Positions 17,374-27,164 of a DNA stretch of 64,000 nucleotides are shown in pieces. The notes under the pieces are model-generated. The model searched no databases. It was not told the origin of the DNA and saw only the letters and a list, made by a program, of their open reading frames with translations. Source of the DNA: Gammaproteobacteria bacterium (lineage in GTDB: Bacteria; Pseudomonadota; Gammaproteobacteria; Pseudomonadales; Azotimanducaceae); contig VXLL01000023.1 of assembly GCA_009841615.1 (NCBI GenBank), forward strand, positions 46,703-110,702, written 5' to 3'. Every line of letters begins with the position of its first letter. Position 1 is the first letter of the stretch. The position numbers and the translations under genes were made by a program.

Positions 17374-18387
17374 ATGACTGTCAGACGTAAATTCCTTCGA
17401 AATTCAATTCTGGTTGGATTAGGCGCGCCCACGCTCTTACGCGCTCGACCACTCTTTGCGCAATCAGACTCCATTGACCTAGCTCGTACGAAAGAATGGC
17501 CGACCATGAAATATACGACTCTTGGTCGTACCGAATTTAAAGCTAGCCGTTTGGTTTACGGATGCGGAGCAGCACTGTCGCGAAGTAAGAACGACTCATT
17601 ATTGAAAGTCGCGTTCGACGCAGGCATCAATGTATACGACGTAGGTACGAGTCGATACTATGGAAACGCAGAAAGCAACATGGCTGACTTTGTAAAGGAA
17701 CATCGAGATGACATTTTCTTAATTTCTAAATCCTTTCTCAATGCATCTGAGAATGAAGAACCTTCAGTAAAACGCGCAAAAGAACTTGCACAACAATGGC
17801 GTGAGGATATGGAACAAAGCTTGTCCCAACTAAAACAGGAACACGTTGATGCCTACTACACCATGGACGCAAAAAATCCTTTGATCGTAAAGAACGAGGA
17901 GATTTATCGAGAGTTTGAGCGTGCCAAGCAAGATGGTAAAGTCTCATACTTCGGCTTGAGTACGCACAACCGTGCCGCTGAAGTGCTTGCTGCTGCAGCA
18001 GAGACAGACTGGTATCACTTAGCAATGGTGGCGATTACACCTGCAGGTTGGTACGACTGGAACCGAAAGGCAGTTTTATCAGACTCGCCGCCAATGGTAG
18101 ATCTCAAACCTGCATTTGAGGATGCAAAAAAAGCGGGTATCGCATTGGTGGGTATGAAAGTAGCTAGGCACCTTGCGCCCAGAATGTTTGGAGGAAAGAA
18201 TGCAAAGAACCTCTATGAGTCACATTACTCCGAAAAACTCAAAAATGCCGAGTTTTCGGTATTTCAAAAGAGCTATGCATACGTTTTAGAACATGGGATG
18301 GATGTCGTAAATTCCGACGTCCAAAACTTTGACATCTTAGAAGAGAATTTTCTCGCTGCGGCAACTTCTGACGAATATGTCGAGTGA
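17374..18387 (+). CDS. Tat-exported aldo/keto reductase-like protein lacking the catalytic histidine
   Basis: 337 residues. The N-terminus TVRRKFLRNSILVGLG is a twin-arginine signal with a likely cleavage after RPLFAQ (about residue 30). The barrel begins at KYTTLGRTEFKASRLVYG. Asp89 (YDVG), Tyr95/96 and Lys119 (LISKS) are in place, but the histidine position (VDxYxxH in relatives) reads VDAYYTM, so the tetrad lacks its His (Met164). The activity may be altered, or it may have become a binding protein. Unlike the 9159 paralogue it has no Fe-S cysteine tail. An alpha/beta hydrolase gene follows 133 bases later. Confidence 0.86.
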   Translation: MTVRRKFLRNSILVGLGAPTLLRARPLFAQSDSIDLARTKEWPTMKYTTLGRTEFKASRLVYGCGAALSRSKNDSLLKVAFDAGINVYDVGTSRYYGNAESNMADFVKEHRDDIFLISKSFLNASENEEPSVKRAKELAQQWREDMEQSLSQLKQEHVDAYYTMDAKNPLIVKNEEIYREFERAKQDGKVSYFGLSTHNRAAEVLAAAAETDWYHLAMVAITPAGWYDWNRKAVLSDSPPMVDLKPAFEDAKKAGIALVGMKVARHLAPRMFGGKNAKNLYESHYSEKLKNAEFSVFQKSYAYVLEHGMDVVNSDVQNFDILEENFLAAATSDEYVE

Positions 18388-18520
18388 CTCGATGTTCCGG
18401 TTAGGTAAGACTTTCTGTTGTAGATATAGTTTTGCACTCGACATTTAATAAACATCAACAGCCGAGTTCTTTAAGGCCACACTCCCATCTTTCGGTTTCA
18501 GTTCTCGTGCTTCCTTTCCT

Positions 18521-19285
18521 ATGAACGCTAATTGGACTCTCACGAACGATCCACTAGGTAATACGGCGCATCAATTTGTCGCCGAATATGTTGATCATCG
18601 CAAAGTTACCGGATGTCTATGGATTCCAGAACAAGAAACACGTCCAGGTGTTGTTGTAGCGTTTATGCACGGCGCATCAGGAGATCGATTGCAAGCTCCG
18701 ATTCCCTATCTATCTAATCTGTTCGCAAACCAAGGAGTAGCTTCACTTGCTATCGACGGGCCAGTTCATGGTCTAAGAAAAAAGTTGGACGGCGGCCGCA
18801 TCGCGTTGTACGCCGAAATGAGTAAGCCGAAAGCATTCAACCATCTATTCAAGGACTGGGATCTCGCATTAGAACTGGTAGAGACAAAGCTGAAATTTTC
18901 CATTGACACCGTCTCTTACTTTGGCTTGTCAATGGGTACTTTTTTCGGCGTCCCGTATTTGGCTAACAGACATCTGACTGGAAAGTCGACAACAGTCGCT
19001 GTTCTTGGTCTAATGGGGCCAACAGGGGTGGTCTCACCTTTTCGAAAACGATTACTCCGAGACGCTTCGAATGTCCATTGTCCATTAAATTTTTTAGTAC
19101 AACAAGAAGACGAAATGTTCAGTCGAGGGGGGTGCCTCGAGCTATTCGACGCGTTGGCAAGTTCGTCTAAGCAGATACGCGAAAACCCAGGTAAACACGC
19201 AGCCGTACCGCAGTCGGAGTTCGATTACTCTTTCAAATTTATTTCTGATCAACTACTCGAAGATGCCTGCCACCAAAAGAGCTAA
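18521..19285 (+). CDS. Alpha/beta hydrolase (dienelactone-hydrolase-like)
   Basis: 254 residues, no signal peptide. The oxyanion region FMHGASGD (48-55) and the nucleophile elbow G135-L-S137-M-G are clear. Asp197 (QQEDEM) and His226 (GKHAAVP) complete a plausible catalytic triad in the expected order. It is likely a cytoplasmic esterase or lactonase of unknown substrate. It follows the Tat-exported reductase-like gene on the same strand; co-transcription is possible but the 133-base gap is long. Confidence 0.82.
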   Translation: MNANWTLTNDPLGNTAHQFVAEYVDHRKVTGCLWIPEQETRPGVVVAFMHGASGDRLQAPIPYLSNLFANQGVASLAIDGPVHGLRKKLDGGRIALYAEMSKPKAFNHLFKDWDLALELVETKLKFSIDTVSYFGLSMGTFFGVPYLANRHLTGKSTTVAVLGLMGPTGVVSPFRKRLLRDASNVHCPLNFLVQQEDEMFSRGGCLELFDALASSSKQIRENPGKHAAVPQSEFDYSFKFISDQLLEDACHQKS

Positions 19286-19496
19286 CGGTAATTGATAGAT
19301 TGGAGTTGTACAACGATTTGTGTCGCAAACGATTTGATCAAAATGACACACAATCATGCAAAATACAACGGTTGAACCTAAGGAGTATCGTACTTTGAGG
19401 AAAGCAACCTCTAGGAGAGTAGTATGCGAGGTTCCAAACTTCCGCTCTTTCGGTTTTTGTTTAGCAACTTGTCCACATCACTGGTAACGGTAATTT

Positions 19497-19934
19497 ATGA
19501 TTAGCTCTGGCTTAAATTCAATACTCAAACTCTTTCAGTCCGGCTCTGCAAAACAGTCAATATCAGACATTTTCAACGAAACGGTCCTCATGACACTGGC
19601 GCGGACAACTAGCGCAGACACTAACATTAAGCATATCGAACTGGAAGCTGTACAGCGAATCGTCAAGGAAACTACAGGCGAAGAAGTAAGCCTCAGTGAC
19701 ATTCGTATTGCAGCAAAATCTCAACTCTTTGAATCTGCTACGTTGGATCGCTATCTGGGTTCAGTGGGTAAAGTACTAAACCTCAAACAAAAAATATCGT
19801 TACTCGAATCGGTCGTCAGCGTCATTCATTCTGATGAGCGTGTGAGTTCTCGAGAAATTACATTCTTTAACATGGTATCCGATGCACTTGGTGTTACTCC
19901 CGCAGAACTGATGGGGTTAGCAATAACGGAGTAA
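19497..19934 (+). CDS. TerB-domain protein
   Basis: 145 residues of all-helical character. The pattern LMTLARTTSADTNIKHIELEAVQ, and after it LEAVxSVIHSDERVSSREITFF with DALGVTPAEL, matches the duplicated metal-binding helical unit of TerB/DjlA-N domains, including the acidic H-x-D-E...E positions (residues about 115-130). TerB proteins are cytoplasmic and associate with tellurite and stress responses; many stand-alone copies have unknown roles. No ter genes lie nearby. It sits 167 bases upstream of tRNA-Asn. Confidence 0.78.
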   Translation: MISSGLNSILKLFQSGSAKQSISDIFNETVLMTLARTTSADTNIKHIELEAVQRIVKETTGEEVSLSDIRIAAKSQLFESATLDRYLGSVGKVLNLKQKISLLESVVSVIHSDERVSSREITFFNMVSDALGVTPAELMGLAITE

Positions 19935-20085
19935 TTTCAAGCTTCACCGACTTAGATGTAGTAGAGATAGCGGAACGTCTTCGTTAGTTCCTATTCGTCC
20001 ATCGACAAGAGTGGTGTTAGAGTAGAGCCCAACATTTCGATCATTACTAGTGATTTTCTGCTAAGAATCGCTAAATTTCTCTCCT

Positions 20086-20091
20086 TATAAT
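20086..20091 (+). promoter_or_regulatory. Probable -10 element of the tRNA-Asn promoter
   Basis: A perfect TATAAT ends 10 bases before the mature tRNA, placing the transcription start just in front of the gene as is usual for single tRNA genes. The -35 region about 17 bases upstream is a poor match to TTGACA. Confidence 0.5.
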
Positions 20092-20101
20092 TTGTAACCG
20101 T

Positions 20102-20177
20102 TCCACCTTAGCTCAGTTGGTAGAGCAGCTGACTGTTAATCAGCTTGTCGCTGGTTCGAGCCCAGCAGGTGGAGCCA
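20102..20177 (+). tRNA. tRNA-Asn (GUU)
   Basis: 76 bases with encoded CCA. The acceptor stem TCCACCT pairs with AGGTGGA, followed by discriminator G and CCA. The D stem is GCTC/GAGC with loop AGTTGGTA. The anticodon stem GCTGA/TCAGC holds loop CTGTTAA, giving anticodon GTT at 20135-20137. The T stem GCTGG/CCAGC holds loop TTCGAGC. All stems are fully paired. It stands alone, directly upstream of a pair of repeat-family genes. Confidence 0.97.
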
Positions 20178-20372
20178 TTTTCGCTTAGTCTTGCAAATTT
20201 GAACGGCAGGCATCTCCTGTTTGTTGTTGCTTTTGCAAGAACAGTGTGTCGAAAATCTACAGGAGTGTTGTTTAAGATCAAGCTAACACGCTAGATTACT
20301 GCGGGATTTTTTCCGAAAAATGAACTTGCGACTACCAATTTCGTTATACCGCAAGGTGGTGTCCACTTCCTG

Positions 20373-22178
20373 ATGCGCAAGAGTATTCTTCCCAAACTTC
20401 TCGTCTCCTACAAAACTCTTCTAGTCGGAGTATTGGTCGGAACTTGTTTGTCTGTTGCTTCGTGTATTGGTATCGCGGCATTCCTATCCTCCCCTACTAC
20501 AAGCTTCGCACCGGATAAGAACGTTGGAGAAACCGTATCAGGTTCAGACCCGGTTAGCCGAGTTAACAGAAGTGGTTCTTTAGAAGAACTAGTTAATATC
20601 GAAAGTCCTTCTCAACGTCGAAAAGAGCTCTATTCGTACCTCGATGGGAAAAACAGCGACGAACTGGTGCGTTTAATCGACGATTTCGATCTGACAAGGA
20701 ATGAACCGAGACGGGCCTTGGTTCAAAACTTCCTTTTCGAACAACTAACGAAACTCGACCCTAACAGAGCATTGAGTCATGTTTGGCGTCAGGCTGACCA
20801 TCGTTGGGATGATCTTCTGTTTATAGTTTTCGGGAAGTGGGCGACCACAAATGTGGAGGCCGCGTTGGAAGCAACCTCTACATTGGAAAGTCGGTTTAAG
20901 TCGAACGCGGTGCAAGCTATTTTGATTCGACGAACTGATTTAACGGACTCCGAACGTAGCGAGATCGCGCAAATTCTTGAGAACGATTTTAAAACGAACA
21001 TGGTTCTTAGCGAAACCCGGATCTTGCAACTTTTGAATCGACCCAAAGATGCTTGGAATATGTTGCTCAATGATCGCGTTAGCAACGATGCTCAAGCTGA
21101 TTTATTTGTTCAGGTGGCATCGGCTTGGATCAGTTTAAACGGGGTTGATGGATATGTACCTGTGTTTCAGAGCTTGTGCGCACTCGACGAGTCCTACAGG
21201 CACAAGTTAACCAATAGCGTTGTTCGAAGAATTGTGGTTGCAAATCCGCAACTTGCTTGGGAGCAAGCACAGAACTTATCGACGAAAGAGCAACATTGGA
21301 TCAATCCGCAAATAATGAAGATATGGGGTTCTATCGATCAGCACACGGCGTTCAAGCTTGCATCCCAGATCCATGATCCTGAAATACAGCACGCTTCGTT
21401 CAAGAGTTTGATTGATGGGTGGAGTAGTGCGCAGCCCACTGATGTACTAAATGAATTGCAAGTAATTCCACCGGAGTACCGAAACGACGCAATTACTTCC
21501 GCAATTCACCAACTCGCGCGAAACCAATCTTTCGACGAAGCTACGAAGTACATACAGGATCTGGCAGAACAGGGAGAAAGCGTCTCTCGAGCCACGAGGG
21601 ATTTGATAGACATATGGTCTACACACGATCCCGTCTCGGCTTTCAATTGGCTGATCGCGAACACTGAAGCAGATAGTACTCACAGCAGAGTCGCGCTGTT
21701 CTCTGTGTTCGACAACCTAGCCCTTCAAAATCCATCACAAGCGATGGAATTTGCACGTACTACTGAGTTTCCCGATACTCCGTCTGTAGCGATCAAACGT
21801 AGTGTGATGACCGCACTTGCTTCGAGTGGTCGTTTTGAAAGCGCGAGAGAAATATTGGATGAATTTCAGGAACCTCTAGATCTTTATGCCTACCAGACTT
21901 TGGGCAGGAATCTAATTGAATTCGATCGTGGAATAGAAGCGATTGAACTTGCTGAGGACCTCCCCGAATCTCGTTGGATTGAATACTTTCGAATTCTCTC
22001 GCTAACGTGGTTTACTTCAAAACCAGATGAACTAGTCGACAACATGGAACTCCTTCCGAGCAAAGCCGTGCAATCGATAGTCGCACAACAGATGCTTAGT
22101 TCTGCATCGAGCGACGATTATGTCCTATCTTCCGAACAGGTCGAACACCTACAGACGTTTTTGGAAGTTGAAGAGTGA
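20373..22178 (+). CDS. Membrane-anchored helical-repeat protein, paralogue 4
   Basis: 601 residues, ATG start. Signal anchor at about 16-38 (LLVGVLVGTCLSVASCIGIA), polar linker to about residue 68, then the family entry block LEELVNIES...QRRKELY. The two conserved family blocks follow: GKWATTNVEAALEA...LIRRTDLTDSE, and NRPKDAWNMLL...QADLFVQVASAW. Later repeats show W/DP/AF positions (WSTHDPVSAFNWL). The tail is LSSEQVEHLQTFLEVEE. It lies 195 bases after tRNA-Asn and 77 bases before paralogue 5, forming the second of the three clusters. A periplasmic solenoid is predicted; function unknown. Confidence 0.88.
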   Translation: MRKSILPKLLVSYKTLLVGVLVGTCLSVASCIGIAAFLSSPTTSFAPDKNVGETVSGSDPVSRVNRSGSLEELVNIESPSQRRKELYSYLDGKNSDELVRLIDDFDLTRNEPRRALVQNFLFEQLTKLDPNRALSHVWRQADHRWDDLLFIVFGKWATTNVEAALEATSTLESRFKSNAVQAILIRRTDLTDSERSEIAQILENDFKTNMVLSETRILQLLNRPKDAWNMLLNDRVSNDAQADLFVQVASAWISLNGVDGYVPVFQSLCALDESYRHKLTNSVVRRIVVANPQLAWEQAQNLSTKEQHWINPQIMKIWGSIDQHTAFKLASQIHDPEIQHASFKSLIDGWSSAQPTDVLNELQVIPPEYRNDAITSAIHQLARNQSFDEATKYIQDLAEQGESVSRATRDLIDIWSTHDPVSAFNWLIANTEADSTHSRVALFSVFDNLALQNPSQAMEFARTTEFPDTPSVAIKRSVMTALASSGRFESAREILDEFQEPLDLYAYQTLGRNLIEFDRGIEAIELAEDLPESRWIEYFRILSLTWFTSKPDELVDNMELLPSKAVQSIVAQQMLSSASSDDYVLSSEQVEHLQTFLEVEE

Positions 22179-22255
22179 TTTCTGTCTGTTGAGCCAACAG
22201 AGACTAAACCGCATCGAGAAACAGTCAATCGAATAGCAAGTATTTCGCCGAAAAA

Positions 22256-24073
22256 ATGAAGCAAGACTCGACAGGATTGACACCCACTAAGCATCGTGGA
22301 CTGCACTTTATCGTAGGTACTCTAATTGGAATCCTGGTTGGAGTCGCAGTTTACTTTGCAGCACTGAGCATATTCTTTCAGCATGGGGAAGAAGGGGAAG
22401 CTCTTGGCGTATTCACAGTTGCGGATGATAAAAGGAACCAAGATTCAGCGAATTCTTCGAGAGGAGACGACTTTGGAAGAGACGAGAACTCGAATTTGAA
22501 CACCCACGAGTTCCTCGATCTCATTGATGGTTGGAGTCACGAAAAATTGATACAAATGATCGACCAAGCGACAACAGCGCCAATTTCCAATGCCTCTGTC
22601 GAAACAAACGAATTACTGATTGGAGAACTTGCTCGCACGAATCCCCAACAAGCACTGAACAAGGTATGGAGCTTTCCCAGCACGATATGGTACGACCTGT
22701 TGCCAATCGTATTCCAGGAATGGTCAGCGTCGAACCTAGCAGAAGCTCTAACCGCCGCTGGAAACCTTGTCGGCACGCTTCAGGAGTCGGCGATGGGTGC
22801 GATTCTAAATTCGCAAGACAATTTGAACGACGCTAAGTTCGTGAACCTATCTCGAACACTGAGCATTCATGCGCTCACACAACGAATGATCATAGGGAAA
22901 GAAGCAAAAGAACTTTTGGATCGACCAATGGAAGCTTGGAACTTGTTGATGGCGAAAGGTGCGGTTAACGACGAATATTGGGACGTACTGGTCGAAACGG
23001 CAAAGAGCTGGGTGCAACAGGAGGGTTTTGTTGTACTCGATCGGTTGATAAAGGATCTATATGATCGCAACAACTTTACTCTCACACATGTGCTTCAAGC
23101 GATTGCAGATGATGCCCCTCAGCAAGCCTTTGATTGGGTTCTTAGTACTTCGGCAGATGTTCAAGGCAAAACAGCGGCTACGATCGCGCAACCGTGGGCA
23201 CAACAAGACCCCAAAGCTGCTCTAGACGCAACAGCGGGGCTCGATCGTAGGTTAAATCGCCGGTGGACGATTCAAATTATTACGGCAACCTGGGCGAAAA
23301 CGAACCCGCAAGAGCTAGTACAACACATCGCAATCTTACCTAAGAACAATAGAAGCTTAGCTACTAGCGACGCTCTTGTAGCCTTGGTTCAGCTGGATCC
23401 CCAAGAAGCTTTGAAGAGCTTGCAACAGCTTAGAACCGTTCCTCGTGCCATTGATGATAACACTGAGACGGAACTTGTCCGTTCATGGTCGAAATCGGAT
23501 CCCATTGCTGCGATGGAGTGGGTCCGGACCAACAAAGAGGAAGACAGTCGAGAATACGCATACATGATACAAGACATTGCTCGAGCATACGCTCTTATCG
23601 ACCCTGAAAAAGCGTTTACTTTCGCACGTGGAGAAGCTCCAAACTCATATTTTTTATCTAGTACATATTTGGAGACTGAAGTTCTTGATAGTCTCGCCCG
23701 TCGAGGTGAGGTTGAGGTAGCGCTTAAACTCCTCGATCGAGTTCGCGAAGAGGCAAAACTTCAGGCAGTGCAGACGGTTGCTGACAATCTCATTTGGGTT
23801 AATAGAATCGAAGATGTCTTAACACTGTCTCAAGGATTGACTGAAGACCAGCAAGTGGATTATTTCAAGAGTATCGCATTCAGATGGATGCTTGACAGTC
23901 CAACAAGCTTAGTTGACAATCTTCCCAATCTTCCCTCACATCGAGTACGTCAAGAAATGGTACGAGAGATTCTAGCACTTGCGGAACGCTTCACACGCTA
24001 CCTCACTTCAGCACAGATTGACGCCGTGAGGGCGTTCTTGGACGACGAAAACTCCGTGAATTCCTCAAACTGA
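22256..24073 (+). CDS. Membrane-anchored helical-repeat protein, paralogue 5
   Basis: 605 residues, ATG start. Signal anchor at about 18-42 (IVGTLIGILVGVAVYFAAL), acidic linker, then the family blocks QEWSASNLAEALTAAGNL...NSQDNLNDA and DRPMEAWNLLM...WDVLVETAKSW. The repeats are regular here (WAQQDPKAALDAT, WAKTNPQELVQHI, WSKSDPIAAMEWV), spaced about 33-36 residues, which best shows the repeat unit. The C-terminal tail is LTSAQIDAVRAFLDDE. It follows paralogue 4 by 77 bases and is probably in one transcript with it. It converges with the M48 protease gene at 24250. Confidence 0.88.
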   Translation: MKQDSTGLTPTKHRGLHFIVGTLIGILVGVAVYFAALSIFFQHGEEGEALGVFTVADDKRNQDSANSSRGDDFGRDENSNLNTHEFLDLIDGWSHEKLIQMIDQATTAPISNASVETNELLIGELARTNPQQALNKVWSFPSTIWYDLLPIVFQEWSASNLAEALTAAGNLVGTLQESAMGAILNSQDNLNDAKFVNLSRTLSIHALTQRMIIGKEAKELLDRPMEAWNLLMAKGAVNDEYWDVLVETAKSWVQQEGFVVLDRLIKDLYDRNNFTLTHVLQAIADDAPQQAFDWVLSTSADVQGKTAATIAQPWAQQDPKAALDATAGLDRRLNRRWTIQIITATWAKTNPQELVQHIAILPKNNRSLATSDALVALVQLDPQEALKSLQQLRTVPRAIDDNTETELVRSWSKSDPIAAMEWVRTNKEEDSREYAYMIQDIARAYALIDPEKAFTFARGEAPNSYFLSSTYLETEVLDSLARRGEVEVALKLLDRVREEAKLQAVQTVADNLIWVNRIEDVLTLSQGLTEDQQVDYFKSIAFRWMLDSPTSLVDNLPNLPSHRVRQEMVREILALAERFTRYLTSAQIDAVRAFLDDENSVNSSN

Positions 24074-24249
24074 CAGAATTCGTTTTTGTGCTGGACGGCT
24101 CGTCAAAAGTGACGACACAGCGACTGTTATACAGAGTCTACGCTAGGCTCGATCTACTTTGCCATCCAGAAAACAAAGTTCAGCATTCATTTATGGGGAT
24201 TGTACCGCCTCAGCACTGTGTTTTTGCCGGAGCGTGACTGTGTTAAAGG

Positions 24250-25443
24250 TTACTTTCTCTCGGGAAGTAATTTTTCGTTCCTCTGCTGCTTAGCTTCGAT
24301 TTCTTCGCGAGTTTTTCGCAACCGTATAAATCGTTCTGGCGTGGATGGATGTGTCAGAACCCAGCCGATACGTGATATGTCCTCTGTAGCGAAGCGACGC
24401 CACAAATTCTCTACGCCCGTCGAGTCTATGCCAGCGTTGGCTAGTAAATACAGCGCTAAATAATCAGCTTCCACCTCGTAAGGCTTGGTGAATGCCCGGA
24501 CAGATAGTCGACTGAATCCACCATTCGTCCATACATTCCAACGCAACACAAGCAAATCGAAAACGACCCCGATCGCCCCTCTTGCTCGAGCGTAGATCAC
24601 GTGATTCGATATATTGTGTGCTAGTTCGTGTGCGATGACATATTGCAACTCTTCATCCGTTTCTGTGAACGTAAATATGCCGTTGTATATCCTTATATGT
24701 CTGCCGGTTGCATAGGCGTTAATTCGGGTGCCTCCAGCAAGCGAAATTTCCGATCGACAGGCTAAGACTGGTTGTACGTCGATACGCTTTCTTTCGTCAT
24801 CTCTCTGAATAAGGAATTGGATTGGATCCGTGCGTTCGGCCATGAATTTTTTTGTCGCCTTCGATAGTAGACGACGCGCATCTGCACTCGATTTAACGAG
24901 CTTTGAGTCAATTGCAAGAATGCGATCTCCAACTTCAATTCCTGCCTTCGCTGATGGCGATTCGGCGGCCACTCCCCAAACAACAGGCTCTTGACCGATA
25001 GTTTGTTCACCATCCGATGCCCAGGAAAGGCTGGTTAGGATGGATGACTGCCGTGACAACCATAAGCCTGTTCGATATCGAACGAAGTCATCACACATCT
25101 CAAGATTATTAACCAATATAGGCCAGGACAGATTAGCCAACTTATGTGTTCGTTCAACTATAGTGCGTTCAGCAAATTCAAGCTGTTTTCTAGCCTCTTG
25201 TTGAAGCTCGTAGTTCGATATCTCAGGCACTTCCGATACTACTGCGCAACTCGCCAAAACGAAGCCGATACTAAGGACACATAGAATTTTGCAACCACTA
25301 TACAACCTTCGGTGCAATGGTAGCAAAAAATCTAAATGTTGCCGACTTGAGCTTGACAAACGAACTCCTTTGTTTCGAGATTTGTCCGATAAGACGCGAA
25401 TCGCCCAAAAAATTGTATATAGAACACGCAGTACTGACTTCAC
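24250..25443 (-). CDS. M48-family metallopeptidase with PDZ domain, probable lipoprotein
   Basis: 397 residues in the longest frame. A hydrophobic segment ending in lipobox LASC (Cys66) lies unusually far inside, so the true start is probably one of the in-frame TTGs just upstream of residue 50. A PDZ-like domain covers about 150-225 (GVAAESPSAKAGIEVGDRIL). The zinc site is His272-E-L-A-His276 in YVIAHELAHNIS, with the third ligand Glu325 in YEVEADYLALY. M48 lipoproteins such as BepA and LoiP act in outer-membrane protein quality control in the periplasm, and that role is inferred here. Divergent from the ankyrin gene (58 bases). Confidence 0.88.
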   Translation of the reverse strand: MKSVLRVLYTIFWAIRVLSDKSRNKGVRLSSSSRQHLDFLLPLHRRLYSGCKILCVLSIGFVLASCAVVSEVPEISNYELQQEARKQLEFAERTIVERTHKLANLSWPILVNNLEMCDDFVRYRTGLWLSRQSSILTSLSWASDGEQTIGQEPVVWGVAAESPSAKAGIEVGDRILAIDSKLVKSSADARRLLSKATKKFMAERTDPIQFLIQRDDERKRIDVQPVLACRSEISLAGGTRINAYATGRHIRIYNGIFTFTETDEELQYVIAHELAHNISNHVIYARARGAIGVVFDLLVLRWNVWTNGGFSRLSVRAFTKPYEVEADYLALYLLANAGIDSTGVENLWRRFATEDISRIGWVLTHPSTPERFIRLRKTREEIEAKQQRNEKLLPERK

Positions 25444-25501
25444 TCTGCGACACGCCAGAGGATAACATCTTCAAAACGTCGCCATCAACCTTGACGAAAG
25501 T

Positions 25502-27127
25502 ATGACGAAACTCAATAGATTGACGTTAATCCGTCCTTTTGAACTTCAACCTGAACAACCTAAGTGGTTAAATCGATGGTTCCCTGAAGACGTATGGAGT
25601 CTGCTGGAAGCGGCATGGACCGGCGATGTAGATTCTGTGCGCAACCTATTGAATAGAGATCCGACTCTCGTTCACGCAAATTACTGGTACACCTCCCCTC
25701 TACGCATCGCGGTTCGAGAGGGACACGACAGTGTTGTTAAAGAACTTCTCCGGCACAAGTCAATCTGGGACGCAGATCCGATTGACAACCGAGACAATGT
25801 CGCCCAGATTGCTCTCGATCACGGACACAGTGAACTTGCGATGTATTTGGGGAATCAAAATTCTTCACTCACCACTAAAGATTTAGCGATTCACCTTGCA
25901 GTGCAAAAAGGTGAGTACGAGCAAGTTAGCACTATTCTGAACGATGACTCGCATTACTTGGATCTGATCGGTTCTCGCGCAAAAACACCACTGCATTTTG
26001 CCATCGAGAATGAAGACATCGATATGATTGAACTTCTTGTCGAAAAAGGGGCGAGCCTAGATCAGATAGCATACAGTAGTCATGACCGGCTTGGTACTTT
26101 TGGGTTTCGACCAGTAGCATCTGCACTATGGTTCCATGGCTTCTGGCGTCAGCGAAACAACTATGAAATCGTAGAGTACTTGGTAACAAAGGGATCTACA
26201 TATACGCTCCCCATCGCGGCGGCCTGTGGCGACTTAGAGCGTGTGGAAATGTTGTTGAACCATGAAAATACAGACCCTAACTATGCAGAACCTTGCGGTA
26301 AGAGAGCACTGTCCGCTGCTGCTGAAAGGAATCACCTGGATATCGTCAAGACCTTACTCAAACATGACGCGAACCCAAATCTTCCTGAGGGACCTTACTG
26401 TCCGAATGGGTATGCATTGTGGAGTGCCGCGCGCTTCGGATATGGAGACGTGGTCAAGTTGTTGTTGGATCACGGTGCGAATCCGAACGCTGAGGTAGAT
26501 TCCTCTGGTTCTCCGATTGAGGCAACCAACGACACTGAAATTCGGGAGCTCTTATCTCAACGTGGAGGTCGAATATCGATCATCGCACACTTTCACAACA
26601 AAAACATCGACTACGTCGAGAAATATTTAGACCAACATGCGAATGAATTGACAGAGACCGAGGTCGGTCAAGGATTTGCCGCTGCTGTACGGAACAGCGA
26701 TGCACAATTGGTAAAGCTGTTACTCAACAATGGATTCAAAGTACCTTCGACGTTGTCGATATGCCAGACGTATCTTTGGTACGACCTCAATCTGGCGGAA
26801 ATACTGCTGGAGAATGGTATGGATCCAAATTTACCAAACTGGCAAAGAGTAACGCCCTTGCATCGTATGGCAGGGCAAGGAAATGTTTCTGCAGCTAAAC
26901 TCTTTCTGAAACATGGTGCCGATCCACTGTTGGTCGATCTGGAGTACCGTACGACTCCTTTGGGATGGGCAGCCCGCGAAGGGCACACGGATTTTGTGAA
27001 ATTCCTCTTGTCTTATGACTCTGACTTAAAGACCACCTATCCTTCTGATGCAGACGGAAAGTTTATGACACCGGTGTTCTGGGCAAGTAAACGTGGACAT
27101 CAGAATGTCATCGAACTACTAAGCTAG
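25502..27127 (+). CDS. Ankyrin-repeat protein
   Basis: 541 residues, ATG start, no signal sequence. After a short N-terminal region come about a dozen 33-residue ankyrin units. Examples are SPLRIAVREGHDSVVKELL, TPLHFAIENEDIDMIELLV, LSAAAERNHLDIVKTLL, TPLHRMAGQGNVSAAKLFL and TPLGWAAREGHTDFVKFLL, with N-P-N turns in some. The ankyrin stack makes up almost the whole protein; there is no enzymatic domain. A cytoplasmic protein-binding role is the family norm, and the partner is unknown. It is divergent from the M48 protease and convergent with rubredoxin. Confidence 0.9.
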   Translation: MTKLNRLTLIRPFELQPEQPKWLNRWFPEDVWSLLEAAWTGDVDSVRNLLNRDPTLVHANYWYTSPLRIAVREGHDSVVKELLRHKSIWDADPIDNRDNVAQIALDHGHSELAMYLGNQNSSLTTKDLAIHLAVQKGEYEQVSTILNDDSHYLDLIGSRAKTPLHFAIENEDIDMIELLVEKGASLDQIAYSSHDRLGTFGFRPVASALWFHGFWRQRNNYEIVEYLVTKGSTYTLPIAAACGDLERVEMLLNHENTDPNYAEPCGKRALSAAAERNHLDIVKTLLKHDANPNLPEGPYCPNGYALWSAARFGYGDVVKLLLDHGANPNAEVDSSGSPIEATNDTEIRELLSQRGGRISIIAHFHNKNIDYVEKYLDQHANELTETEVGQGFAAAVRNSDAQLVKLLLNNGFKVPSTLSICQTYLWYDLNLAEILLENGMDPNLPNWQRVTPLHRMAGQGNVSAAKLFLKHGADPLLVDLEYRTTPLGWAAREGHTDFVKFLLSYDSDLKTTYPSDADGKFMTPVFWASKRGHQNVIELLS

Positions 27128-27164
27128 TCGGTATTGTTCTAGTTTGCTTAAAAAAATATCGGTC

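Noticed and set aside
24100..24115. TCGTCA/TGACGA inverted repeat after paralogue 5 as a terminator
   Set aside because: Only 6 bp with a 4-base loop and no T-run on either strand, so common by chance.
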